Shown: in pieces, positions 33,027-45,100 of the stretch
Numbering within the stretch: the first letter of the stretch is position 1
Layout: the number at the start of each line of letters is the position of its first letter
NCBI RefSeq assembly: GCF_000250635.1
Contig: NC_016940.1
Span: forward strand, 434,001 to 498,000
Source of the DNA: Saprospira grandis str. Lewin
GTDB taxonomy: Bacteria > Bacteroidota > Bacteroidia > Chitinophagales > Saprospiraceae
Direction: 5' to 3'
DNA: 64,000 nt
Notes under the pieces: model-generated
What the model was told of the DNA's origin: nothing
What the model saw: the letters and a program-made list of their open reading frames with translations, nothing else
Databases searched by the model: none
Made by a program: the position numbers and the translations under genes

Positions 33027-33716
33027 ATGCAGCAAACTATACATCTTTTTTGTTTTCTTTTTTTCACGGTCTTTCTTTCGGCCCAAAACTTTTCGGTCTC
33101 GGCGGATTATGCCAGTCTTCAGGGCGATTGCCAGGCAGAAATAGGGCCCCGGATTAGCCTAAAAAATGAAAGCAATCGCAAAATCACCTTGGTTTGGGAA
33201 CAAAGCCGCAATCTCTGCCCCGAGGGCTGGGAGGTAGCGGTTTGCGACCGACAATGCTACTCCTCTTTGGTCCAAAAAAAGCAATTGGTGTTGGGCCCCA
33301 AGGAAGAGGTTTCTAATTTTCGGGTCAATTTTCGCCCTAATGGAAAGGAGGGAATTGGCAATTTAGAGCTCAAGATTTATGAAAAAGGGCTCAAGCAGGA
33401 TGCCGAACGCATTTTGTTTTCTGCCTCAGCCAAAAATGAGCGCTCGGCACAAAAAATGTATCAGCCCAAGGCCGAAAAGCCTACGGTTTACCCCAATCCG
33501 GTGGTAGAGCACCTCATGCTTCGAGACGCCCAAGAGCAGGTCAAGTATTTAGAGATTTACAATGTGGTGGGCCGCAAAGTTTTGCAATTTCAGGTCAATG
33601 GGCAGCAAGACAAATTTGATGTCAGCAGCCTCAACCGCGGCATTTACATGCTTCGGATGCTTGATGAAAACCGTCATATTATCCGCACAGAGCGCATTAG
33701 CAAGTACAATCCTTAG
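33027..33716 (+). CDS. Small T9SS-secreted protein
   Basis: This 229-residue protein has a signal peptide (MQQTIHLFCFLFFTVFLSAQ) and a C-terminal type A sorting domain at about 152-229. The sorting domain is marked by VYPNPVVEHLML, LEIYNVVGRKVL and LNRGIYMLRM. The middle part (25-130) is a small beta-rich domain with four cysteines (DCQAE, LCPEGWEVAVCDRQCYS) that probably form two disulfides. It should cross the outer membrane by type IX secretion and be attached to the surface or released. Function of the cargo domain is unknown. It is a single gene with its own terminator. Confidence 0.85.
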   Translation: MQQTIHLFCFLFFTVFLSAQNFSVSADYASLQGDCQAEIGPRISLKNESNRKITLVWEQSRNLCPEGWEVAVCDRQCYSSLVQKKQLVLGPKEEVSNFRVNFRPNGKEGIGNLELKIYEKGLKQDAERILFSASAKNERSAQKMYQPKAEKPTVYPNPVVEHLMLRDAQEQVKYLEIYNVVGRKVLQFQVNGQQDKFDVSSLNRGIYMLRMLDENRHIIRTERISKYNP

Positions 33717-33737
33717 TCTTTTGCGCCTAAGATTCAA

Positions 33738-33767
33738 AAAGCCAGCTGTTTTCAGTTGGCTTTTTTT
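33738..33767 (+). terminator. Rho-independent terminator of the small T9SS gene
   Basis: Stem AAAGCCAGCTG / CAGTTGGCTTT with one G-U pair, loop TTTT, then TTTTGTTTT. A GGGGCC repeat end follows at once. Confidence 0.85.
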
Positions 33768-33771
33768 GTTT

Positions 33772-33802
33772 TGGGGCCTCCGCTGCGGCCTGCAAGGCGG
33801 GG
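33772..33802 (+). repeat. GGGGCC-family repeat, copy 9 (truncated)
   Basis: Only the GGGGCCTCCGCTGCGGCCTG end is present (about 30 bp), directly behind the U-tract of the preceding terminator. The cores GCTCGGCCC and TGGCC are missing, so this is a deletion remnant. Confidence 0.7.
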
Positions 33803-33878
33803 CAGTCCAAAAAATTACCCTCTTTTTTTTTAAGTTTACGAAAAGGTTGCTAACTTTATGTAATTAAAAAATAAACCA

Positions 33879-35309
33879 ATGAACACCCTTATGACTTTTT
33901 TGGTCCTTTTCACGGGACTTTTCGCTCCCATTGAGCTGCAAGAAAACAAAGCAGAATGTAGAACTAAGGACTATAGTAGTAAAGAAAGAATGAGCACAGA
34001 GGCCGCTATTCCAAAAATTGATTTTTGTTTGGAATTTGCCCTAAATGCGATAGCGGTAGCCGATAAGGCAAGAAGCCTAAAAAATAGTATTAAGAAGGAC
34101 CAATGGGAGGAAACCTTATACCTAGATGATCTTTATTTTAACTTTTATCAAGGTAAAAAGCTCAAAGTTTGTCGCCTAATTTCGAGAGATATTAAGGCCT
34201 TAGTAAAGCAGGCGAACAACAAGTCACCCAGTCTATTTTTAGAAGAATTGGCCCAAATTTTTGAGCGTTATGATGCAGTAGAAAAGATTGAGAAATATAG
34301 TGCTAAATCGGACTTTATTGAGTCTAGCATTGCACCTTATGTCCTTTCGCCTAGCCAACTAGAACCCATTTTGGACCAAGCCTTGGCCAAAGATGACTTT
34401 TTGACCACAGAAGAGTGGAGAGAGAAAAAAGAAGCCGACTCTACCTACCTGGCAGAACTTACTAGATTCTATGACCTCCTTAACTATGGTGAAAGTAGAA
34501 TCCTAAACCAATTATTCAATATGGCTCCTTTAGAGGAGCAACTGCATTTAGACCCCGCCTTTAAATACTCTATTTCAGCTAAGGAGTTAATAGCGTTTTT
34601 AAAACAAGGAAATACAGGGCATCCTCTTATTAGAAAACAACTGATTCAACAATTGGCCAATCAATTAGATAGTAACAAACACTACTCAATAGATGAGTTG
34701 AGCGCTAAGATTCATACTGAGCTATCCCTTTCTTCAAGTTTTAGGAAAGAGCTCTTTTGTCAAGAATTTTATGACGTAAAAAAACAGCGCTGGATGAACG
34801 GCTACCCTCCTGCTCCTCAGGAGCTCTATCCTATAGACTGGCTGTATAGCTGCTTTGATGCTAAACTACGGCATACTAGCGTACGCCGAGAAGTAGTTGT
34901 TATACAACTTAAAGAAGAAATTAAAGTCTGGTTTAAAAAACTACAACCTAGCATCAGTGATCCTAATATTAGAAACTACTGCCTAAGCAAAAAGCAATGG
35001 AAGGCCCATATTCACAGCCTTTTTTCAGCATCAACGAGAAGTGGGTTGAAAATTCCTCTATTAGAAGACTATTTTTTGTCTAAAATAGATGAGACAAACC
35101 CCAATGAAGACTACCTTTCTATGAACGATTTTATCAAAAACGTTTGGACTAAGTTTTTGGGAGACAAAGCTTTTCAGCGACTAGATCCTTTCAAGGAATT
35201 ATCTGCAGAAGAGATTAAACAATTAGCAGATAGTGCTAGGGTGCTCTTAGCAGCAGCAAAAAACTGGGAAAAAGCAATCCGAGATAGTCGTTGTCAGCAG
35301 TCAAAATAG
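33879..35309 (+). CDS. Exported helical protein of unknown function
   Basis: This 476-residue protein has a short hydrophobic N-terminus (MNTLMTFLVLFTGLFAPIE) that looks like a signal peptide. The rest is largely helical and charged. It contains DEXX-like acid patches but no known motif, no repeats and no T9SS domain. A weak promoter (TAACTTTA at 33851-33858, T-tract 20 bp upstream) lies just before it. Codon use matches the neighbours, except that it is richer in Lys and A/T than the adjacent secreted genes, which may mark a more recent arrival. The family is not recognised. Confidence 0.6.
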   Translation: MNTLMTFLVLFTGLFAPIELQENKAECRTKDYSSKERMSTEAAIPKIDFCLEFALNAIAVADKARSLKNSIKKDQWEETLYLDDLYFNFYQGKKLKVCRLISRDIKALVKQANNKSPSLFLEELAQIFERYDAVEKIEKYSAKSDFIESSIAPYVLSPSQLEPILDQALAKDDFLTTEEWREKKEADSTYLAELTRFYDLLNYGESRILNQLFNMAPLEEQLHLDPAFKYSISAKELIAFLKQGNTGHPLIRKQLIQQLANQLDSNKHYSIDELSAKIHTELSLSSSFRKELFCQEFYDVKKQRWMNGYPPAPQELYPIDWLYSCFDAKLRHTSVRREVVVIQLKEEIKVWFKKLQPSISDPNIRNYCLSKKQWKAHIHSLFSASTRSGLKIPLLEDYFLSKIDETNPNEDYLSMNDFIKNVWTKFLGDKAFQRLDPFKELSAEEIKQLADSARVLLAAAKNWEKAIRDSRCQQSK

Positions 35310-35343
35310 CCTCTCTTTTTTGCCTTATATTATTTTAACATCT

Positions 35344-35376
35344 AGCGCCCTGAACGAAAGTTTGGGGCTTTTTTGT
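35344..35376 (+). terminator. Probable terminator of the 33879 gene
   Basis: An imperfect stem AGCGCCC...GGGGCT closed by an AAC-GAAA-GTT loop (GNRA type), then TTTTTTGTTTT. A GGGGCC repeat starts directly behind. Confidence 0.6.
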
Positions 35377-35379
35377 TTT

Positions 35380-35530
35380 GGGGCCTCCGCTGCGGCCTGC
35401 GGCCTTGCGGCGCTACGTTTCGCAGCTCGCAGGTCTGCTCGGCCCTGCGGCCTAACGGCCTTGGTCTGCGGCTGCGCCGCACTGCTGCACATCGCTAGGC
35501 CGAATGGAAGTCCTGCGCTTCGGCCATCCT
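35380..35530 (+). repeat. GGGGCC-family intergenic hairpin repeat, copy 10
   Basis: GGGGCCTCCGCTGCGGCC, CGCTACG, GCTCGC, GCTCGGCCCTGCGG, variable hairpin GGCC-TAAC-GGCC, GGTCTGCGGCTGCGCCGC and CACATCGCTAGGCC. It is arranged head-out with copy 11, 400 bp away. Confidence 0.9.
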
Positions 35531-35934
35531 TTGATAAAAATTTCAGGCTAGTCAAGGCATTTTTTAAAGGCATAGCCCTAGCTATGGGGGAGAAAAATAA
35601 GGCAAAATAGCAAGAAATTAAAGCAAAGGATAGAAGTGGAAGGGCTTTCATTTGGCCTTTGCCGCTCCACGGTCTTTTTGCTCTTGGCATTCTTCTTTGG
35701 CGACTGAAAAGTTTTGGGTTCATGGGCTAAAGCCTAGGCTTATTAACTGAGCGAACTGAAGGAGAAAGTCCTTGTTCGCTTTTTCTACTTATAGCTGTCC
35801 ATTAAGCTTGAGCCCAAAACTACCCAACCGCTAAAAGACGCTTTCTTTCCCTCTCCTTTTTCAAAACTCCCAAGAAAAAGTTGAGGGACTAATATTAAAA
35901 TCTTGTGTGCGCCCTTCTTGCTGCCTAGGGGCTT
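35531..35934. other. 404-bp stretch without a recognisable gene
   Basis: It lies between two oppositely oriented repeat copies. No reading frame in it looks like a protein. It has a low-GC middle and, at 35923-35944, a perfect hairpin GCCTAGGG / CCCTAGGC that leads into copy 11. It may be a remnant of a lost gene or an unannotated RNA; I see no tRNA or rRNA signature. Confidence 0.5.
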
Positions 35935-36100
35935 GTCCCTAGGCGATAAATGGCAGGCGGCAAAGCCGCCATGGCCGAAGGCCAAACGGCCTAGCGATGT
36001 GCAGGGGTGGCCGAAGGCCAGACCGAGCGGGCGCAGCCCGCGCAGGGCCGAGCGAGCAGCGAGCCCCGAAACGTAGCGCCCGCCCTAGGCGGGAGGCCCC
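35935..36100 (-). repeat. GGGGCC-family intergenic hairpin repeat, copy 11
   Basis: On the minus strand it starts GGGGCCTCCCGCC-TAGG-GCGGG. It then has CGCTACG, GCTCGGCCCTGCG, variable hairpin GCGGGCTGCGCCCGC, TGGCCTTCGGCCA and CATCGCTAGGCC, plus an outer extension TGGCCATGGCGGC. It abuts the U-tract of the giant gene terminator. Confidence 0.9.
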
Positions 36101-36135
36101 AAATAAAAAAGGCCTAGCTCCAGAAGAGCTAGACC
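36101..36135 (-). terminator. Rho-independent terminator of the 3932-residue T9SS gene
   Basis: Minus-strand stem GGTCTAGCTC / GAGCTAGGCC (10 bp, one G-U) followed by TTTTTTATTT. Confidence 0.9.
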
Positions 36136-36162
36136 AGTAAAAATCAAAGTATCAAAATTGGT

Positions 36163-39100
36163 TTAAGGACGAACGATGACTACTTGGCGTTGGGCCATAG
36201 CTTGTCCATTTTTCAGTACAAAGAAGTAAGTTCCCTCGCTGAGGTTAGGCGTTTGGACCTGAATTGTCTGGCTGCCAGCTGTGGCGGTTCCCTCTTGAAG
36301 AACGCGGCCGAGCACATCGATTAGCTGCCATTGGCAATCCTCGCTAAGGCCTTTAGTAAAGTCTACTTGGAAGGCCTCGGTAGCGGGGTTCGGGTAGAGC
36401 GTAATGCCGTCTAGTTCCTCACCGATAGACTGAATAGCCTCCTCATTGAGTACGCCAGTGGGTGGATAAACCGTGAGGTCTCGGGTAGTGGCTACTTGGA
36501 GGACCTGTTTACTGGCATTATCCTGAATAAAGGCGACAGCTTGGAGGTTGGCAGGGTTGAGTGTACCCTGGGTGTAGACCCAACTTCCGGAATAGCTAAA
36601 CTGTTGGCCAGCCGACCAAGGTTGAGCGTATTGTTCTCCTGCTGCATCGGGGAGGATCGTTCTCATGACAGCCATTTCGGGGAAGCCACGGTCATTAAAG
36701 ACTTGGTCTTCGGTGATTACGATATAGAAGGCATAATCGGAAGAATCCATTTGTCGGAGGGCTTCTCCTTGGGCATCGAGTAGTAGGATATTACCTGAGA
36801 AGACGATGGGGTCGAGTTGGATATTGAAGTCAGCGAACTGCATCATATCGTAGTCGATACTCCATTGGTCAAGTTCCTCGGTAGTGCTAACGCCTCGGGT
36901 AGTACCGTTGAGGCGATATCGGCTATTTTCCGTTAGTCCATAGTAAGATATTCTAGCATTATTATCTCGCCAGTTGAGGGCATTGAGAGGATCTTGGCCT
37001 TCGAAATCTGTAGCATATTGGATCAGGTTAAGATCGCGGCCATTGTAATTATTATAGACGAGGTCATTGTATACATAAGTATTGATCTCATCCATAGAAT
37101 CGCCTTGGGTATTGACATGATAGTAATTAGAGAAATGTTCGAGGAGGAGATTTCGGTTGCGTTCTCCGACCCAAACACTATCAAAGGCGAAGCCTTCAAA
37201 ACCGTCGGTAGTTACTGTATTGCTATCAGAAGCAAAAGCGATACGGAAGCGGACAAAGTCCTCTCCGACTAGGTGATCTAGGCGGAAGCGGCTATTATCC
37301 CAGGTACTGCTGCTATCGGTCCAACCTTTGGGGTTGAGTAATCCGGCTTGGTTACCGGGGCGAGCGAGCAGGAAGTCTGTTTGGTACCAATTGATTCCCT
37401 GGTGAGGGTCCCCCAATTGGATCCATTCGTTAGTTGCGTTATCGTAGTACTCCATAACGGCGCCATCAATATCGTTGAGCGTATGTCTCCAAGTATTGAG
37501 CACAATCATGGGGCGCCAAGACTGCGTAAAGTCGAAGCAAGGCGAATAAACCCAAGCCTGTTCGCCTGCGCCGTAAGTATAAGGCGTTTGGGCGGCGGTA
37601 ACCCAGGCAAAGTTTCCGGGATCATTGATTCCTGGTGCGGTTAAGTCTGCACGTTGCCAGAGGGCCAGCGAGTCGGGTAAGAGGACATTAGCTTCCTCTT
37701 GGTACCATCCGCCTGCATTAGTTTGGAAATCCTCTACATAAGGCGTTTGGTGGATCGTATTCACATAGGGTGAAATAATCAACTGATTGCTCATGGTATC
37801 GATACATTGGCCTTGATTATTCACGACCAATTGTACTTGATAATTTCCATCGGTGGTATAGGTATGAACTTGGTTCGGGATGGTCACGCCAGAGGCTGGG
37901 TTAACAACTGTAGAGTTTCCGTCGCCATAGATCCATTCGAGTTGCCAGATACTATCTACGCCGGCCACTAAATTGGAGGCCAGAGTATCTTCTACGAAAG
38001 TGATATTAGCGGCGACACAACCTCCTAGGGCGTAGAAATCTACATCTGGAGTATTGTACATCGTCACCAATTGTTGATCAGTATTCGAGCAAGTAGTTAG
38101 GCTATCATAGTAATAGTACGTAATATTTCTAGGTCCTGAATTGCCATTAAGGACAAGGAAAGAATCCTGAAGAATATCGGTTACTACTAGATCATCGGTA
38201 AATAGTCCTCCTTGAGGCGAGACATAAGGCATCAGATTTTCGATAGTATCGGCAGAGCAGAAGCTTTGCGAGATATTCATAAAGATGCGTGGGTAGGGTC
38301 TCACTTCGAAAGAATCGGTTATTTCATTCGTACAGCCATTGAGGTCGGTATAAGTATAATAGACATCATATAGGCGGGTACTGCTCGTTGTATCGACTAG
38401 CTGCATAGGTTGAATGAGATAGAAGCTACTATCGAGGGTAAAGGTATCGGCTCCGGAAGTAATTTCTAGATAACCTGCACCAGGATAATAGGGTTGATAA
38501 GCGAGTAAGAGGCTAGGCGCTTCATTTTCGCAGTACACCCGATCGGGGTTGAGGCCACTAAAGTAGAGTTCTGGAATAGTATCTACGCGGAAAGAATCGG
38601 AGATAGACGAGCTACAGCCATTTCTATCGGTATAACTATAATCGATATGGTGCCATCCTACTCCAAAGTTACGAGCGACCAAGGTATCTTGCAAGCCTAA
38701 GCTAGGCAAGAAATTACCGCCAAAGACGGGGCCGATTCCGACTAGGGTATCGTATTCGATTTGGCCTTGTGGTCCTTCGATCACGTGGTTATTTACTCGA
38801 ATCTGCACGGCTCCTGCATTTAAGCAGATGCTATCGGGCATATTGGTAAAGTTCAGATCGGGTCGAGCATTTACGCGAGTAATAATCTTGGCTGTATCTA
38901 CACAAATGCTATTTGTGGGATAGATATATCGGAGTTCAAACTCGCCATAGCGGCCTGATTGAATCACAGCAGAATCTGGGAAGAAGGCAGAGACACCAGC
39001 TCCGGCAGAATCTGGATAGACTCCTGCGCCGACAAAATAGCCAGGAAGAGGAGCACCAAAGACGGGAACAAAATCGAGAAGAATAGAGTCCTCATATACA

Positions 39101-42100
39101 CAGTAAGAAGTATCCACGCCATTAAAGGTAGCGCTATCGGGAATAGCGATTACGGTAGCGGTATCACGGATAATTGAAGTACAAAGCGTACTCAAATCTG
39201 TATAGCTATAGCTCACCACCTCATTATTGTGTGCGGCTACGGGATCGTAGGCTAGAGCGGCTTGATCCAAGTTGGGGCCAGTACTTGTGAAAGTACCACC
39301 AACAGGGCTTGGGTTAAGTGCTACGGCTGCGGCATTAGCGCAATACAAAGAATCTAGATCGGTAAAGCTCACAATGGGGTGAGGCTTCACTTTGATAGGC
39401 ATTTGGATGCTATCGGTACAACCTGTACTTGCATCGGTATAGACATAGCGGACATTATAAGAGCCTGGAGTCACCAACTGCGGATTAAAGGTATAAGTAG
39501 AGTCGGCAATATAGCTAATGCCGGGGCCAATCATAGAGCCTGATCCGCCAGCGATACAGCCAGTTTGAGAAAGATCTTCGATCTTAATATCATCTAAAGT
39601 AATTCCTTGGGCATCGATACCGGAGGCATTTTGGAGGGCAAAATTAAAGCCTCCTGTTACGCCAGTATGTAGGTAATCAAAAGAGTAAGGATTATAGAAA
39701 GTTTGATGAATTGAAGTATCTCCGATTTGCGTTCCTGCTTGTTGGGCGCTAATACTTTGCCCTTGGCCCATATACACATTAATTTGGGCGGGGTCGCAAG
39801 GTGGAGGCGTACAGTTATCGGCTTTAGCAAAGAAGCTAATGCGGTAAGTATGTCCAGTAACGAGGTTGAGCGTAGGCGTAAAGAGCCAAGCATCTTCCAC
39901 ATCATTAGAGCTATTCACATAGGCTGCACCTGTACCAGAATAAGGAGCAATAGTAGTTCTCACCCAGGGGTTTCCGCTAGCGCTATTATTTAGGGCCAAC
40001 CAGCCACCGGGAGGGAAGGCAAGAGAGTCAAAGTTGGCAAAGAGAATATCTTGTCCACCAGAAACAAACTGAGCACAAACGGGAGTAGGCGCTACCTCCA
40101 TAGTTACGATAGAGTCATTTGTACAGTAGCTAGACTGCAACAAAGGCGTTACAGAAAGCTGAGGTAAGGCATTGACCACAAAAGTATCTGTAGCCTCATA
40201 GCTACAGCCAAAAATAGTATCTGTAGCGATATGCGTAACAACTTGGTTACCGGGCACTAGAGGGCCGGGATTAAAGAAGAGTCCTCCTTGAGCCACTCCA
40301 TTGACCAACCAAAGGCTGGTAAAGTTGCTTCCTTGTGTATTGATATTGATTGGATCAACAGGATCTGAGGCACAATAAATTGTGCTCATACTAGCAGGAA
40401 GGAAGCTAGGATCTAAGGGTTCTGGAATCGTAATTTGCTTCGTATCAGAATTTTGGCAAACCGCCCCTTGCTTGATATAAGTCAAGTCATAGGTGGTATT
40501 GTTAGATTCTGGACTATGCACATCAAAAGGATTCAAGATATTATTGCTAAGCGTATCGGCAGTGGCATAAGCTGCGGTTCCACCAGCAAGGGTAAAGACT
40601 CCACCGCTAGGTGCCCCAGCAAGAAGATAAAGTTCATCCTCTTCACAGTAAATATTATTAACAATACTATCAATGATTTCCACTTGGAAAGTATCCTCGA
40701 TAAAGATAGGGGTAATGATAGAGCCCAGTACGTATTCCACGGTATCTACGGGTGCACCAAAGACATACTCCACCTTGCGATAGACATACTCTAGGCTAAG
40801 CGTATCGTAGTTTCCAGGAACCGCTGCAGGATTATAATTAAACTCTTCGAGGTTTGTAGCGGGGTTGATGGTAGTCAGCCCTGCTCCTGCTGTATTTCCG
40901 ACCACCATAATATTGATCGTATCGCTAAAGCTCACGCCAGCTTGGATCGGGATATTGGGGCCATCAAAATAGTTATAGCGTCCAGTTTCACGGCCAAAGT
41001 TTGCAAAGGTTTGGGTCCGACAAATAGAATCTGGAATACCAATAGACAAAGGTGCTTCAATAACTTCAATAGAATCTTCTACTGAGTTTTGGCAAGCGCC
41101 ATTGTTAATCACATAGCTCATTGCGTGTTTTCCTAGGCCTGCATTAGGGGGTAGGAAATCTACGGGAGCTCCAGCAGGGAAGGTAAAGCTACCGCTAAAG
41201 CCAATCGTTCCTACGCTTTCCCATTGGCTAGGTTGTGCAGAATAGGGAAAAACACGATAAACAAGATTTTTCAGTAGTTCTCTATCCTGAGAGATAGCGA
41301 TAGGGTTAAACTGAACACTATCGAGGAAGACACCTCTAGCATCCACCCAAGAAGTATCGGTATCTGTCAGCGGACAAGTTTGGCCATTTGTATAGGTGTT
41401 TACATAGTTATAAATCACTTTTACATTTTGGACTTGATCATTGCCATAACTACCATAAGTAGCGGCTGTAGGATAGAAGGTAGAGCCATTAAATGCTCCA
41501 GGAATTAGGGTATTGGCAGCTACGGTAGATCCACCAGCAGCTCCAGTATACTCAGCCGTGAAGAAACCTCCAGCGGGTGTACCTGTAAGCTCAATAGAAT
41601 CTCCATTAGAGCAGATAATTCCGGGCAAGCCTGAGATTTCTAGGTTTTCATTATGGATGAGGACAAAAGAAGTGAAGAAAGTATCTACATTTCCTGCAGA
41701 AGTCATCATCATAAAGCTTTCTTGAGCCCAAGAAGGAATACCTAGGCGGATTGTTCCGGTATAGACGATATCAGAGCCATAGGTTTGTGCTTGCAAGCCA
41801 TTAGAGTCTATGGGCACCAACATATAGTTATTGCTAACATCTCTCAAGTAGATAGAATCTACATAGAAAGGCATATTATTCACTTGCAGCTGTAGTGTAT
41901 CGGCCACACAAGCCTCTAGGCTTGGGGCGATTGGGTTTTCGTTGAAAATATCTACAGAAGGATCTTCAAAGACCAGCATAATATCATCGGCAATAAAGTT
42001 ACAGCCTAGTGTATCGTAGCGATAATAAATCTGGTGGTAGCCTGCTCCAGAAATGGAGGGATCAAAATTTTCATTTCCAATGCCAAATAGTCCTGAATTA

Positions 42101-45100
42101 GCGGCCAAAGTCGCATCAAAAGGTTGGCTGTAGAAGCTATCATTTAATGATTGGCGAATAGTGGATGGTTGAACGGCATCATACAGACTCACTGGCGCAC
42201 CCGTTGGGGTCAGTGGACTAATACCATTGGTAGAAAGGTCCAGACCAAAACTAGATGGGGCGGCAACATTGGCCAAGGTAATAGCTACCGAGGTATCTGT
42301 ACAACCTGTTGCGGCATCTACCATTTCTAGGGTATAGGCTCCTGGAATGTTATTCACCACAAAGTTGGGTGTAGTCGCCGAAAGGATAGGCTGATCGTTA
42401 AGTAGCCATTGGAACTGACAACCAGCGCAACCTCCGCCCATACGGTAAACCGTGAGCGTATCTCCATCACAAATATTGGCCTTAGTAGAGCTTACCGGAA
42501 TACTTAGTCCGTTGAGTCTGTTCAAAGCGACTTGATTAGACAAGGCAGCACAGCCCAACTGCGTCACTTCTAGAGAGTAGACCCCTACAGAGTCGGTCTC
42601 ATAGAAAGGAGTAGTCGTTGTTGTATTTAAACCATAAAGCGGAGCGGCAGTACCTCCTTTTAGCCACTGATAGCTACAACCTACACAGTTGGCAGAATCT
42701 GCATAACTAAGCTCCACGGTTCCTCCAGTACCACAAATAGCTGTTGCATTAGAGGCGACAAATGGATTGAGGTCCACTTCTCGTACAGTTACGGTATTAG
42801 ACTCTTCAATACATCCTCTAGAGTCAGTCATCCGCAATTTGAAAAACCCACCTTCAGTAGTTGTATAAGCATTGGCATTAGAAGGCACCAAAGGAGATCC
42901 CCCTCTAAACCACTGGAAGGTACAGCCTAAGTTGCAATACAAACTTCCTGAAGTTGCCGAATCAATCTGCAGATCTACAGGACTATTATTACAGACAATA
43001 CTGTCTGGGCTATTAGGATCAATTTCAATGGCCAAATTATAAGAGCCATCTAAAATACTTTCCACAATAGAGGTGTCGCGACAGCCATTGGCATAAGTTA
43101 CGGCCACGCTATACGTTCCCGCATCAGATGGATCTGAAACGATGAAGAAGGTATCATTTAAGGCGCCAAAAACAGGCACACTATTTCTCATCCAAGTATA
43201 GCTACAAGAGTTACACTGAGAAGTCGTCAAAGTAGAAGACTGCCCATCACAAACATAAGGCGAGCTACTATTGATATTGATAGATGGAGTAACTAGCGCC
43301 AAAGAAGCGATGTTAATGGTATCCGAATTTACAAAGCAGCCATTATTATTACTTTCTACTCTAGCGTAAAAAGATCCACCAACATTCGTTGTATAACTAG
43401 AGTTGGTATTGGCCATATTCGTAAGGTCTAGACCATTGCTGGCATTTACCCACTGATATTGACAACCTACACAAAGCGTAACAGAAAGGGTAGCTTCATC
43501 GCCGGGGCAAATAGCCAACTTATCTGTTGAAGCATTGACACTGTCTACGGTCGCCCTGCTTACTGTTAAAATATCAGATATGGCTGAACAGCCTGGAGCA
43601 TCAACTTCTACATAATACTGCCCAGCTTGAGCAGCATTATAAGCAGCCCCTTGACCTGTAGGAATAGGTATACCGTTTTGATACCACTGATAAGACCAGC
43701 CAACTTCTGTTGGTGTCGATAAGGTTACTGTTTCTCCAGGACAAACAGTTCCTCCTGATTGAACCGCTATTGGATTAAAAATAGCAGTATCTACATGTAT
43801 TGTATTAGAGCTCAAAACACAGCCACTAAGATGTGTTACCTCTATATAATAATTTCCTGTATCAGAGACAGTCAAAGTAGAGTTGATATACCCACTCTGT
43901 GGGATATTATTTTTATACCACTGATAACTTACATAATCAGGCTCTATTACTACAGATAAATCGGCAGTTCCATTACCCAAACAAATAGAATCTGTATTGG
44001 CCAGTATTTGGGGGAAACTCAAATTCTGAAATGTCACATCGACCGTATTAGTTACATACTCACAACTATCTACATTAGTTAAGATCGCATAGTAAGTATC
44101 GGCTGCTGAGGGTCCTGTTAAGGTAATCGTTCTTCCTGTTCCAATAGAATCGTTATTGCTATCATACCAAATATAGCTACAAGAAGCGCAAGCCGTAGCC
44201 GTCAATTCTACAATAGAGTCATTACACATAGGGTTGGGCGAGGCCGTAGCAATAGCCCCCTGCCCTTCTAAAGAAGGTACAGCCAAAATAGGGTCTGAGG
44301 TACCTCTACAGCCATTCGTATCGACCACTTCCACATAGTAACCTCCAGAGCCATTAATTACAAAATTGTCTGAGGTTGAACCATTACTCCAGGTAAAGTT
44401 ACAAGAAGGGCAAGTAATGGGATCTACATGTACTGTCTGAGGTTGCCCATCACAAAGCGGCAAATAGAAACCTGAAATAGCCACAGAGTCTGCTGTCTCT
44501 ACTATAGGGTTTACCTGCGTATAGTTAGTAAACACTACGCTATCCTCTTCAATACAGCCTTGCTCTTCCACAAAGAATGTATAGGTTCCAGCCTGACTCA
44601 CACTGATTGAAGTTCCTTGCTGCCCTGTACTCCAGCTGTAGTCACAATTAGAGCAGCCAGATGCTGTTGCAGATAAAGTCAAAAAGTCTCCCGTACAAAC
44701 CGAAGCCGTATTCCCTTGACTAATCTGAGGATTTAAGGCATTTCTAACATTATAGCTAATCGTTGTAGAATCCTTACAACCATATATCTCTCCAACTACC
44801 TTAAAGCTCGTATCTTGAGTTAAGGTAGTAAAATGAGGCCCAACTCCTGTATAGCCATTATCCCATGTATAGTTTACTGGATCTGGATAGCTAGAACAAA
44901 CCGCACAGTCCGCTAGAAGGTTAATGGTATCGCCAAAACAATATGCAGCAGTTGCCGTATCAGGAGTAATCTGCGGCTTAGGTCTAATAATTTCCAAGGT
45001 GTAAGTTGGATAAGAGTTATCTAAAAACTGATAATATCCAAATGCACATGCTGTATCTGGTGGATACGGTCCAGGAGAATTTGCAGGGTTAATGGGATCC

